Source: Haloplanus sp. CK5-1
GTDB lineage: Archaea > Halobacteriota > Halobacteria > Halobacteriales > Haloferacaceae
Assembly: GCF_037201915.1 (NCBI RefSeq)
Contig: NZ_CP147505.1
Location: 2,914,001 to 2,978,000, forward strand
DNA length: 64,000 bases
Direction of reading: 5' to 3'
Under the pieces are notes generated by a model. That model was not told the origin of the DNA. It searched no databases and was given only the letters and a program-made list of their open reading frames with translations. Below are positions 7,516 to 15,639 of this stretch, piece by piece; position 1 is the stretch's first letter; each line of letters begins with the position of its first letter. The translations under genes and the position numbers were made by a program.

Positions 7516-8448
7516 ATGGAGTGGTATGGCATGTCGCAATATGTAAATGACGGAATGCCCGAGATCGACCAAGAGGATCGACGGCAGTTCCTCAAGGTCG
7601 TCGGGTTGACCGGCGCAGTGGCAGCAGGTAGTGAGTTCACCCTGAGCGATCTCAGGGGCGAAGTAGAAGGCGAAGCGGCGGGGGAACTCGCCGCGATGGG
7701 CGAGGCCATTCGCGAGGACCTTACCGGCGAACTCAGCGCCGGCCTCCTCGGGAACGAACTCGCCGCCCTCGAGGGACAGATCGAGCGCCTGCCCGAACTG
7801 CGGGCGATGGGCGTCCCCGCCGAGGACAGCACGGAGTATCAACAGCTCGCCGAGCCCGGGTGGGCCATCCACGAGCATCTCGTCGAAGTCGGCTTCTTCG
7901 AGAGTGCCGAGGAGCACCTGCCGGAGTTCACCCCCGAGCACATCGGGGCCACGGCACGCGAGTTCATCAACACGGGCGTGCTCGCGAGCGCGCTCGGCGA
8001 ACTCGGCTACAGCGAAGAGGAACTGACCTCGACGGTCGTCAACGTCGTCAACAACAAGGAACGCCTGGCCATGTGGGTGCCCACGAAGAACATCCCGGCC
8101 GGCGTCGAAGGGTTCGATCCCGGGAACGTCGCCCCGCTCCACCAGCGAGCGGCCGCCGGCGTCCTCCTGTGGACCGACTACCTCGACACGTACCTCTGGC
8201 AGAACGAGGTGCTCCTGACCGAGACGATCCTCGACAACAACTACGGCGACCTCAAGCAGATGTACGCCGGCCTGCACCTACTGGCCAGCGCTGCCGAGGA
8301 CCTCGCCGGCGCTCAGGAGCTCTCCGACGCCCAGCTCACCGCCGCCCTCTCCGCGGGTGCGGCGATGATGATCGTCGGACAGGAGGACCTGACGAACGAC
8401 GTGATGCGCATCACGGACGAAATGCGCGCTCCGTCTGCTCTGAGGTGA
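7516..8448 (+). CDS. Tat-signal protein, partner of the PQQ dehydrogenase
   Basis: A 310-residue protein I do not recognise as a named family. Residues about 20-45 carry a Tat-like signal (EDRRQFLKVVGLTGAVAAG). The rest is largely alpha-helical, rich in Ala, Glu and Leu, with aromatic patches (TKNIPAGVEGFD, LLWTDYLDTYLWQNE). It precedes the dehydrogenase by 6 bp and is surely co-transcribed. Because the dehydrogenase lacks an export signal, I infer that this protein carries it across the membrane by Tat co-export and may remain as a small subunit. The start at 7516 fits the TATA distance; an internal ATG at 7531 is an alternative. Confidence 0.6.
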   Translation: MEWYGMSQYVNDGMPEIDQEDRRQFLKVVGLTGAVAAGSEFTLSDLRGEVEGEAAGELAAMGEAIREDLTGELSAGLLGNELAALEGQIERLPELRAMGVPAEDSTEYQQLAEPGWAIHEHLVEVGFFESAEEHLPEFTPEHIGATAREFINTGVLASALGELGYSEEELTSTVVNVVNNKERLAMWVPTKNIPAGVEGFDPGNVAPLHQRAAAGVLLWTDYLDTYLWQNEVLLTETILDNNYGDLKQMYAGLHLLASAAEDLAGAQELSDAQLTAALSAGAAMMIVGQEDLTNDVMRITDEMRAPSALR

Positions 8449-8454
8449 TAACGC

Positions 8455-10179
8455 ATGGCTAGTATTCACGAACACGACGAAGCGGTAAAAGCGGCACAGA
8501 ACATCGAGATGGTGGAGGTCGAGGACGGGTACACGCTGACGAACCTGCCCGACGAATCCATCACCCAGCAGTTCGACATCGACCAGATCCCCCAGCGTGA
8601 CGTCACGCAGGAAGATCTGCACGCCTCCGCGAAGGAGGACCCGACGTCCTGGCTGATGTACGGTGGCGGCTATCAACAACAGCGATACACCTCCGCCGAC
8701 GTCATCACGCCCGAGAACGTCGACGGCCTCGAACTCGAGTATCTGGTACAGAGCGGTGTCTCCTCCAGCATGGAGGGCGTACCGATCGTCGTGCCCGGCG
8801 ACCCGCCGGTCATGTACCAGACGAACGGCCCGAACCACGCCAAAGCGATCAACGCCCGCACGGGCGAGACGCTCTGGAGTTACACGTACGCTAACCCGCA
8901 GGGACTGCTTCTCTGCTGTGACGCCAACAACCGTGGGTTCGCCGTCTACGGCGACAAGGTCTACATGACCACCCTCGACTCCGGGATCGTGGCGCTCAAC
9001 CGCTACACCGGAGAAGAGGAGTGGTACACCTCGACCGGCGACCACGAGATCGGCTACTCCGCCACCTGGGCACCGATCGTCTACGACGGTCAGGTCATCA
9101 CCGGCTCCGCCGGTGGCGAGTACGGCGTCAGCGGCTTCGTCGCCGCGCTCGACCCCGAGAGTGGCGACGAGATGTGGAAGACGAACACCACGCCTTCCGA
9201 CGAGTGGGCCGGCGACTCCCACGAACACGGTGCGGGGACGGTGTGGATGACGCCGACGCTGGACCCCGACAGTGGGATGATCCACGCGCCGGTCGGCAAC
9301 CCCGGTCCGGACTTCGACGGCACGGTCCGTCCCGGCCCGAACCGATTCACCATCGGCACGCTGACCCTCGACGCCAACGACGGCTCCATCGACTGGCACT
9401 ACGGCGAGAGCCCCCACGACGTGTGGGACTACGACTCCTCGGCGACCAAGATCCGTGTCAACGACATGGAGATGGACGGCGAGTCGCGCGACGTCGTCCT
9501 CAGCCCGGGCAAGACGGCCTGGGTGTACACGATGGACGCCAACGACGGCCAGCTGCTCGAACGGTCCGAAGAGACGACCCAGCACATCAACATGTGGAAG
9601 ATGGTCCCGCACACGGACGAGGACCGTCGGGTCGCCTTCGTTCCGGGCGCACACGGTGGCAACGACTGGCAGCCGCCGTCGTACAGCCAAGAGACCGGCC
9701 TGATGTACATGAACCAGAACAACGCGCCTCACGAGATCTTCTGGGAAGAGGCGCAGTACGAGGCCGGCCAGACCTACTGGGGCGGCGGGCTCAACGACTG
9801 GCCCGACGTCGACGCGCCGGACAACTGGAACGGCAACCTCAGCGCCGTCGTCGCAGTCGACCCGTCCACCGGCGAGCGCGTCTGGCGTGACTGGATCTCC
9901 CAGGAGACGACGAGCGACTACCTCTGGGGCGGCTCCATCACGACCGCGACCGGCCTGATGTTCACCGGCACGCAGAACGGGAACATCATCGCCTACGACG
10001 GCGAGAACGGCGACCGACTCTGGCAGTTCCAGCTCGGCGCGCCGATCTGCTCGTCGCTGTCCAGCTGGTACGACCCCGGCGAGGGCAAGCAGTACGTCGC
10101 GGTCCAGGTCGGTGGCTCCGGCTGGCTCCACGGCGGTCGCCGTGGCTCCACCGTCGCCGTCTTCGGCCTCAGCGAGTAG
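8455..10179 (+). CDS. PQQ-dependent alcohol dehydrogenase, lanthanide (XoxF-like) type
   Basis: A 574-residue eight-bladed quinoprotein related to methanol and ethanol dehydrogenases. The adjacent-cysteine pair (LLCCDANN, Cys152-153) that packs on PQQ is present, as are repeated propeller Trp motifs. The catalytic region reads SPHDVWDYDSS: Asp325 is the expected base, and Asp327, two residues later, is the extra acidic ligand that marks lanthanide-dependent enzymes (calcium enzymes have Ala or Ser there). No signal peptide is visible; the N-terminus is acidic. It is co-transcribed with the Tat protein at 7516, probably its export partner. Likely electron acceptors are the copper proteins at 5761 and 10301. 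No PQQ synthesis genes lie in the window. The substrate alcohol is unknown. Confidence 0.85.
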   Translation: MASIHEHDEAVKAAQNIEMVEVEDGYTLTNLPDESITQQFDIDQIPQRDVTQEDLHASAKEDPTSWLMYGGGYQQQRYTSADVITPENVDGLELEYLVQSGVSSSMEGVPIVVPGDPPVMYQTNGPNHAKAINARTGETLWSYTYANPQGLLLCCDANNRGFAVYGDKVYMTTLDSGIVALNRYTGEEEWYTSTGDHEIGYSATWAPIVYDGQVITGSAGGEYGVSGFVAALDPESGDEMWKTNTTPSDEWAGDSHEHGAGTVWMTPTLDPDSGMIHAPVGNPGPDFDGTVRPGPNRFTIGTLTLDANDGSIDWHYGESPHDVWDYDSSATKIRVNDMEMDGESRDVVLSPGKTAWVYTMDANDGQLLERSEETTQHINMWKMVPHTDEDRRVAFVPGAHGGNDWQPPSYSQETGLMYMNQNNAPHEIFWEEAQYEAGQTYWGGGLNDWPDVDAPDNWNGNLSAVVAVDPSTGERVWRDWISQETTSDYLWGGSITTATGLMFTGTQNGNIIAYDGENGDRLWQFQLGAPICSSLSSWYDPGEGKQYVAVQVGGSGWLHGGRRGSTVAVFGLSE

Positions 10180-10300
10180 CGACTCCGACCGACTTCTCCA
10201 TTTTTTCGCGGGCCGGTAGCGTCGCGTATCGCTAGTGTGAGTACGATACTCAGGAGGTATATCCCGTAATTTTATTTAATATGGGATACAGGGAACGGGT

Positions 10301-10981
10301 ATGGCGACACGAAGAAAATTCCTGATCGGTGCTGCCGCGGCGACAACTGGCTTGGCCGCAGCGGCCGGGTCCGCGAGCGCCCAAGCACAGACGTTCGAGC
10401 TCGAGTTGACCGACGAGGGGTTCGTCGGTCAATCGCCCTCCAGTATCGAAGGCACGACGAACCCGACCCTCGAAGTCGAGGCTGGCAGTCAGTACACCAT
10501 CGAGTACACGGTGGGCTACATCCCGGAACTGCAGGGGCTCCCGGGACGACACAACATGATCGTCCGGACCGAGGACGGCACCCTCCGCCGGACCAACTAC
10601 GTCTTCGAAGAGGGGAACTCTCAGAGTGTCAGTTTCGAGGCGTCGAGCAACCTCACCACGTGGGGCTGTGAGGAACACGCCTACGAGTCCGAAGGCGAGG
10701 TCGAAGCGTCGTGGTCCGACTACCCGGTCGAGGGTGGCGAGTTCAGCGTCTCCGGCGGCGCGACGGCGACGCCCGAGCCGACGGATACGCCCATGAGCGA
10801 CGGCGGCGACGGTGGCGACGGCGGCGACGGCGGCGACGGCGGCGACGGCGGCGACGGCGGCGACGGCGGCGACGGCGAGGAGACCTCCGGCAACGGGCCC
10901 GGCTTCGGCGTCGGTGCGGCACTGACCGCCATCGGTGCCGGCGCGTACGGCGCGCTCCGCCGTGGCGACAGCGACGAGTAG
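10301..10981 (+). CDS. Cupredoxin-like surface protein with PGF-CTERM tail
   Basis: A 226-residue exported protein. The Tat signal is TRRKFLIGAAAATTG with an Ala-X-Ala cleavage region (SASAQA). The mature domain, residues about 30-150, has a beta-rich cupredoxin-like pattern with His in RHNMIV and Cys/His in WGCEEH; a clear axial Met is not seen. A long in-frame Gly-Gly-Asp linker (DNA repeat GGCGACGGC, 10801-10876) leads to GPGFGVGAALTAIGAGAYGA plus an Arg cluster, an archaeosortase PGF-CTERM signal for lipid attachment. A TATA-like TTTTATTTAA lies about 30 bp upstream. It probably accepts electrons from, or scaffolds, the neighbouring PQQ dehydrogenase. Confidence 0.65.
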   Translation: MATRRKFLIGAAAATTGLAAAAGSASAQAQTFELELTDEGFVGQSPSSIEGTTNPTLEVEAGSQYTIEYTVGYIPELQGLPGRHNMIVRTEDGTLRRTNYVFEEGNSQSVSFEASSNLTTWGCEEHAYESEGEVEASWSDYPVEGGEFSVSGGATATPEPTDTPMSDGGDGGDGGDGGDGGDGGDGGDGGDGEETSGNGPGFGVGAALTAIGAGAYGALRRGDSDE

Positions 10982-11035
10982 TCGACCCGATCCGGCACAC
11001 AGCTTTTTTCGAGGTGCGATACCTACCGAGGAGCG

Positions 11036-11806
11036 ATGCGTACCCAACTCAGTAGCATCGGTGATCGCCTGCGACGACCGGAGTACACCGGCGAGAACCG
11101 GTGTGTGCCGTGTACGGTCGTCAACCTTTGTCTCGCCGTCGTCGCCGCGGTGGTCGTCGGAGTCGTTCTCGGCCCGGTCGGAGGGGTTGCCGTCCTCGCC
11201 GGCGCGGCCGGCGCGATCTACTTCCGTGGCTATCTCGTCCCGGGGACGCCGACGCTCACCGTGCGGTACTTCCCGCCATGGCTGCTCGAACTGTTCGGCA
11301 AGGAGGTCGATCTGCGGGAGACGCTCGAACCGGTCGAGGGCGTGGCCGTCAGGGCGACGCCGGAGGGCGGCCGACTCGTCGACTCCTTCGAGCACGCATG
11401 GGTCGACCGGATCGAGCGGATGCGCGAGGCGGGCATCACGGACGATGACGTGGCTCGGCTCCTCGGCGTTCCGGAGGCGTCGAGCGTCCCGGGTGACGTG
11501 GCGTACGTCGTCGACGGCGGTCTCAGACAGTGGCTCTCGGAGTCAGCGCTACTCGCCGACGCCGCGGCCGCGGCGGTGCTGGAGGCGGAGGGTGACGAGG
11601 CGTGGGTGTCGCTCGACCCCGACGCGCGCGTGGCGACGCTCCGTGACCTCCGGAAGTACCTGACGTACTGTCCCCTGTGTGGCGGAGACCTCGACGACGA
11701 AGAGACCGAAACCGTCGAAACCTGCTGTACCGAGTCCGAACGCGTGTTGATGGCGACGTGTGTCGACTGCGACGTCCGCTTGATCGAGGATCTGGACGAC
11801 CGATAG
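11036..11806 (+). CDS. Membrane protein with C-terminal zinc-ribbon-like cysteines
   Basis: A 256-residue protein not assigned to a named family. Residues about 29-62 form a hydrophobic hairpin of two membrane segments (VVNLCLAVVAAVVVGVV, then GGVAVLAGAAGAIYF). The remaining 190 residues are cytoplasmic and helical. The C-terminus carries CPLCGG, then CC, then CVDC, spaced like a structural zinc site. It converges on formate dehydrogenase with a 3-bp gap and has its own upstream region, so it is probably a separate transcription unit. Confidence 0.6.
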   Translation: MRTQLSSIGDRLRRPEYTGENRCVPCTVVNLCLAVVAAVVVGVVLGPVGGVAVLAGAAGAIYFRGYLVPGTPTLTVRYFPPWLLELFGKEVDLRETLEPVEGVAVRATPEGGRLVDSFEHAWVDRIERMREAGITDDDVARLLGVPEASSVPGDVAYVVDGGLRQWLSESALLADAAAAAVLEAEGDEAWVSLDPDARVATLRDLRKYLTYCPLCGGDLDDEETETVETCCTESERVLMATCVDCDVRLIEDLDDR

Positions 11807-11809
11807 TCC

Positions 11810-13942
11810 TCAGTCGTCGGCCGGGGTGTCCGCGGAGTCGGCCTCGGCGTCGACCGTGACCTCGATCTCCGCGGCTGCGGCCTTGTACTCTGGGATCTTC
11901 GCACGCTCGTCGAGCACGTCGTTGGTGAGACGGTTCCCGGCGGCGTCGGCGAAGTGGGGCGTCGTCCACACGGTGCCTTCCTTGGTGTCCTCCGTGACCC
12001 GCGCTTCGACCTCGATCTCACCCCGGCGCGACTTGAGCGTCACGTAGTCGCCGTCCTCGATGCCGTAGTGCTCGGCGTCGTTCGGGTGGACGTCGACGAA
12101 GTTCTCCGGTTCGACACGGTTGAGCGTCTCGGAACGACGACTCATCGTTCCCGTGTTGTAGTGTTCGATGATGCGGCCCGTCGTGAGAATCAGCGGGTAC
12201 TCCTCGTCGGGCGTTTCCTTGGGCGGCTGGTGCTTGACGCCCTCGATCTGTCCGAGACCGCTCTCGGTGGTGAAGCCGTCCCCGTAGAGGTAGTCGTCAC
12301 CCTCGTCGCCGGGTTCGTAGCAGGGCCAGTGGATGCCCTCCTCGCCGAGACGGTCGTAGGTCATGCCGTGGAAGATGGGCGCGACCTTCCGGAGTTCCTC
12401 GAACACGTCCTCGGGACCTTCGAAGTCGAACGAGCCGTCGCCGAAGAGACGGTTGCCCACGTCACAGAGGATCTCCAGGTCGTCTTTGGTGTTCGGGTGG
12501 ACCTTCTCGACACCGCGCATCCGCTGGGTTCGGCGGTCCGTGTTGACGACCGTCCCGTCGCGTTCGGCCCACGACGTGGCGGGCAGGATCACGTCGGCGT
12601 ACTCGGCGGTCTCCGTCTTGTAGATGTCCTGCACCACCATGAAGTCGAGTTCCTCGAGACGCTTCTCGACCTGGTTGGTGTCGGGTTCGCTCATCACGGG
12701 ATTCTCGCCCATGATGTAGAGCCCGTAGATCGTGTTACCGATCTCGTGGGAGACCTCGACGTTCGTCAGGCCGGGTTCGGACGGGATCTCGAAGTCCCAC
12801 ACCTCCTCGACGTCCGCGCGGACCTCGGGGTCGGAGACGTCACGGTAGCCCGGGAGGACGTTCGGCATCGCACCAACGTCCGAGGCTCCCTGAACGTTGT
12901 TCTGGCCGCGAAGCGGGTTGACGCCCGTGCCCGGTCGGCCCAGGTTGCCCGTGATCAGCGCGAGGTTGATCTCGTTTTGCACGTTGTCGACGCCACAGGT
13001 GTGCTGGCTCATCCCCATCCCGGTGAAGATGGCCGCGTTGTTCGCCATGGCGTACTTCTCGGCGGCGAGTTCGATATCCTCGAGGGGGACGCCACACTCC
13101 TCGGCCGCGGCTTCCTTGTCGAAGTCCTCGAGGGTCTCTTTCAGGTCCTCGAAACCCTCCGTGCGCTCGGCGACGAACTCCTCGTCGACCCAGTCGTTCT
13201 CCAGAACCGTCTTGAGGACGATGTTGAGCAGAGGAATGTCCGTGCCGGGTTCGAGTTGGAGGTGCATGTGGCGGTCGGTCTCGGTGATCTCGAACGACCG
13301 CGTCGTCTTGTTGGCGTGCGGGTCGACTTGGATGACGGTCGCGCCCTCCAGTACCGCCTGCCGGAAGTACTGACTGTTGGCGATGGGGTGTTGCTCACCG
13401 GGGTTCGCGCCCTGAATCCAGAACACGTCGGCCGCCTCCTCGAGGTCGGCCATGCTGTTGGTCATCGCGCCCTCGCCGAGGCTGTTCTTGAGGGCGTACA
13501 CCGTCGAGGAGTGGCACATCCGTGTGCAGGTGTCGACGCTGTTGGTGCCGTAGCGTCGGGCGAGTTTCTGGATGAGGTAGTTCTCCTCGTTCATCGCCTT
13601 CGAACAGCCGTAGAAGCCCATCCCTTGGGCGGTGTAGTCCTCGCGGATGCGCTCCATGTTTTCGACGATCACGTCGTAGGCCTCGTCCCACGACGCCTCA
13701 CGGAGTTCGCCGTCGTCGTCGCGGATCAGGGGGTCGGTCAGACGGTCCTCGTGGTTGACGGACTGCGTCGCCGCACCGCCCTTGATACAGATGCTCCCCT
13801 CGTTGACCGGCGCGTCACCCCACGGACGGAAGGTGACTTCGCCCTCGTCGTCCTGTGCGATCTGGATGCCACAGCCCACGCCACAGTACGGACAGATCGT
13901 CTTGGTCGGCCCGTCCGATTCGCCGCTTGAGTCGGATGACAT
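11810..13942 (-). CDS. fdhA: Formate dehydrogenase alpha subunit (Mo/W-bis-MGD)
   Basis: A 710-residue molybdopterin oxidoreductase. The N-terminal [4Fe-4S] motif is C17-X2-C20-X3-C24-X27-C52 (ICPYCGVGC, then GSICIKGG). The active-site pair is Cys143-His144 in TRMCHSSTV, where many bacterial formate dehydrogenases have selenocysteine or Cys followed by His. The C-terminal molybdopterin-dinucleotide binding domain (LILTTGRIIEHYNTGTMSRR) is typical of formate dehydrogenases rather than nitrate reductases. No Tat signal is present, so it acts in the cytoplasm and oxidises formate to CO2. No beta or ferredoxin subunit gene is adjacent, so its electron acceptor is unknown. ATG 13942 is the family-typical start. 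Confidence 0.85.
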   Translation of the reverse strand: MSSDSSGESDGPTKTICPYCGVGCGIQIAQDDEGEVTFRPWGDAPVNEGSICIKGGAATQSVNHEDRLTDPLIRDDDGELREASWDEAYDVIVENMERIREDYTAQGMGFYGCSKAMNEENYLIQKLARRYGTNSVDTCTRMCHSSTVYALKNSLGEGAMTNSMADLEEAADVFWIQGANPGEQHPIANSQYFRQAVLEGATVIQVDPHANKTTRSFEITETDRHMHLQLEPGTDIPLLNIVLKTVLENDWVDEEFVAERTEGFEDLKETLEDFDKEAAAEECGVPLEDIELAAEKYAMANNAAIFTGMGMSQHTCGVDNVQNEINLALITGNLGRPGTGVNPLRGQNNVQGASDVGAMPNVLPGYRDVSDPEVRADVEEVWDFEIPSEPGLTNVEVSHEIGNTIYGLYIMGENPVMSEPDTNQVEKRLEELDFMVVQDIYKTETAEYADVILPATSWAERDGTVVNTDRRTQRMRGVEKVHPNTKDDLEILCDVGNRLFGDGSFDFEGPEDVFEELRKVAPIFHGMTYDRLGEEGIHWPCYEPGDEGDDYLYGDGFTTESGLGQIEGVKHQPPKETPDEEYPLILTTGRIIEHYNTGTMSRRSETLNRVEPENFVDVHPNDAEHYGIEDGDYVTLKSRRGEIEVEARVTEDTKEGTVWTTPHFADAAGNRLTNDVLDERAKIPEYKAAAAEIEVTVDAEADSADTPADD

Positions 13943-14071
13943 TATACGTGAAGAAACCGGATGGGAGACTATCAATGTTGTCATCCGGTACCGTGGGAGA
14001 ACCGGACAGTCGGGTGCCGAGCCGTCCATCGAGGCGGAAAGTTCTCCCCGACGGAGGCCGGATGGGTACGT

Positions 14072-14674
14072 ATGACAGCCGGGGACGACACGGCCGACGC
14101 GACGGCGCTCAGCCGGGTGGCCGTCGACGAGTTGAACGAGGCGTACGAACGGGAGGAACCGTTCGACATGGTCGAACGGGAACACGTCGAGACACTCCCC
14201 CCGGCATTCGCGTCCGGCGAGTTCGGCCGACGCGACGCCGAGTGGGTGGTCCAGTGGTACTACCGCCGTCGCCGTCGGGTCGGTGCGATCACAGACGTCG
14301 AGCGACGCACGGCCGAGGAGCGATTTTTGGAGAACGGCTACGACGCGGTCGTCGAAGCGCTCCAAGGGGCCGCGGCGGCGACCGACCTCGACGAGCAGTG
14401 TGATCGGCTGACGGCACTCGTCGGCGTCGACGTCGCCGTCGCGTCGGCGTTTCTGTCGTTCACACACCCGGATCGACGCGTGGCGGTCGGACCGCGGGAG
14501 TGGGACTCCCTCCACGAGGCCGACGAACTGTCCGACCCATATCCCGATTCGGTGACGACCGCCGCTTACGGCCGGTATCTCGACGCCGTCGGCGCCGTCG
14601 CGAGCCGAGTGGGCCGCGACCGCTGGACGGTCTACCGCGCGCTCTGGCAACTCGGCGGCGACGGTTCGAACTAG
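14072..14674 (+). CDS. Conserved haloarchaeal hypothetical protein
   Basis: A 200-residue soluble protein without recognised motifs. It is mostly helical: an N-terminal segment DELNEAYEREEPFDMVEREH, a conserved-looking core EWVVQWYYRRRRRVGAI, and a C-terminal half rich in Ala/Val (VDVAVASAFLSF) ending in YRALWQLGGDG. Starts upstream of 14072 lack plausible coding character. The stop overlaps the stop of the SBP-like gene on the opposite strand (a shared CTAG). No function is proposed. Confidence 0.6.
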   Translation: MTAGDDTADATALSRVAVDELNEAYEREEPFDMVEREHVETLPPAFASGEFGRRDAEWVVQWYYRRRRRVGAITDVERRTAEERFLENGYDAVVEALQGAAAATDLDEQCDRLTALVGVDVAVASAFLSFTHPDRRVAVGPREWDSLHEADELSDPYPDSVTTAAYGRYLDAVGAVASRVGRDRWTVYRALWQLGGDGSN

Positions 14675-15639
14675 CGGCCGATCCGCTCGGCGTAGTTGGC
14701 GATGACCGGATCCGAGTCGTCGACGTACTCGTTGGTCCACACCTCCGCAGGGTCGACCGGCGACTCCAGCAGATCCGTCTCGGCGAGCATCTCATTCAGA
14801 TTCTCCCAGCGGTCCGTGTCGAAGTGTCCCCACCCCGCCTCGCGGACGAACTCCGTGAACTGGAGGTCCTCGGCGGAGGCGAGGAACTTCATGTGCTCGA
14901 CCTCGCGGTTGTGTTCCAACTGGGCGTTGCGGTCGATGAGCGCGTCGACCGCACGCTCGGGATCGTTCGTCGCGGCCTCCCACCCGCGGGCGGTCGCCCG
15001 CAGGAACGCGCGGACGGTCTCGGGGTTCGACTCGGCGAACTCGGGGTTGGTGACGACCGCCATCCCGTAGACGTCGAGGTAGTCCCCGATGAGGAGTTCG
15101 TCGGCCGTCCGGTCGTACTCGCGTTCGAGTTCCTTGCCGTTGGTGACGACACCGACGGCGGCGTCGACGTCGCCGTCGAGCACCAGGTGTTCGACCCGGT
15201 GGTGGGTGTGTTTCTGTACGTCGCGGACTTCCACCTCGTCGCGGATACCTCGATCCTCCAACAACTGGAGCGTGAGGATCCGGGTCTTGGTCGCGGAAGG
15301 CGCGACCGTCCGATCCCGGAGCTGTTCGGGTTCGGTGAACGGTTCGCCGAACGTGTCCCGGAGGCTGTAGATCGTCGCGGGCGTCTTCTGGCTGACGGCG
15401 GCGACGGCCAGCGGATCGAGCCCCTGACTCCGGACCGAGAGGACGGCGCTCCCCCCGGCCAGACCGAGGTCGCTCCGGCCTTTCGCGGTCTGTTCGGCGG
15501 CGAAGGGGGAGCCGTGGCCCTCGACGAACTCCACGTCGAGCCCTTCGTCGTCGTAGAACCCCTCGCGGCGCGCGAGGAAGTACGGTGCCTGGAAGCCGTT
15601 CGGTTCCCAGTTCAACTGGAAAGTGACTGTCTCCGTCAT
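14671..15639 (-). CDS. Cytoplasmic NMT1/THI5-type SBP-fold protein
   Basis: A 322-residue protein beginning directly in the mature SBP fold (MTETVTFQLNWEPNGFQAPY), with no signal peptide or lipobox. It is plainly paralogous to the secreted protein at 913-2034, matching in LNWxPxG, the FLRATARG segment, a GWG motif and a C-terminal VWTNEY. Homologs of this fold without signals can be enzymes: THI5 (pyrimidine synthase), MqnA/MqnD and dihydroxyphthalate decarboxylase. The start codon overlaps the stop of the preceding gene at 15636 (ATGA), so it is co-translated with a second SBP-fold protein. It may be a cytoplasmic binding protein, a sensor or an enzyme; sequence does not decide. Confidence 0.75.
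   Translation of the reverse strand: MTETVTFQLNWEPNGFQAPYFLARREGFYDDEGLDVEFVEGHGSPFAAEQTAKGRSDLGLAGGSAVLSVRSQGLDPLAVAAVSQKTPATIYSLRDTFGEPFTEPEQLRDRTVAPSATKTRILTLQLLEDRGIRDEVEVRDVQKHTHHRVEHLVLDGDVDAAVGVVTNGKELEREYDRTADELLIGDYLDVYGMAVVTNPEFAESNPETVRAFLRATARGWEAATNDPERAVDALIDRNAQLEHNREVEHMKFLASAEDLQFTEFVREAGWGHFDTDRWENLNEMLAETDLLESPVDPAEVWTNEYVDDSDPVIANYAERIGR

Noticed and set aside
10801-10876. Short tandem GGCGACGGC repeat as a possible satellite or CRISPR-like array
   Set aside because: It is in frame and encodes the Gly-Gly-Asp stalk of an exported protein; similar linkers occur in other lipoproteins here.
12000-13930. Long plus-strand frame of 658 codons
   Set aside because: Antisense shadow of the formate dehydrogenase gene; Val/Asp/Arg-rich composition typical of reversed GC-rich codons and no family features.
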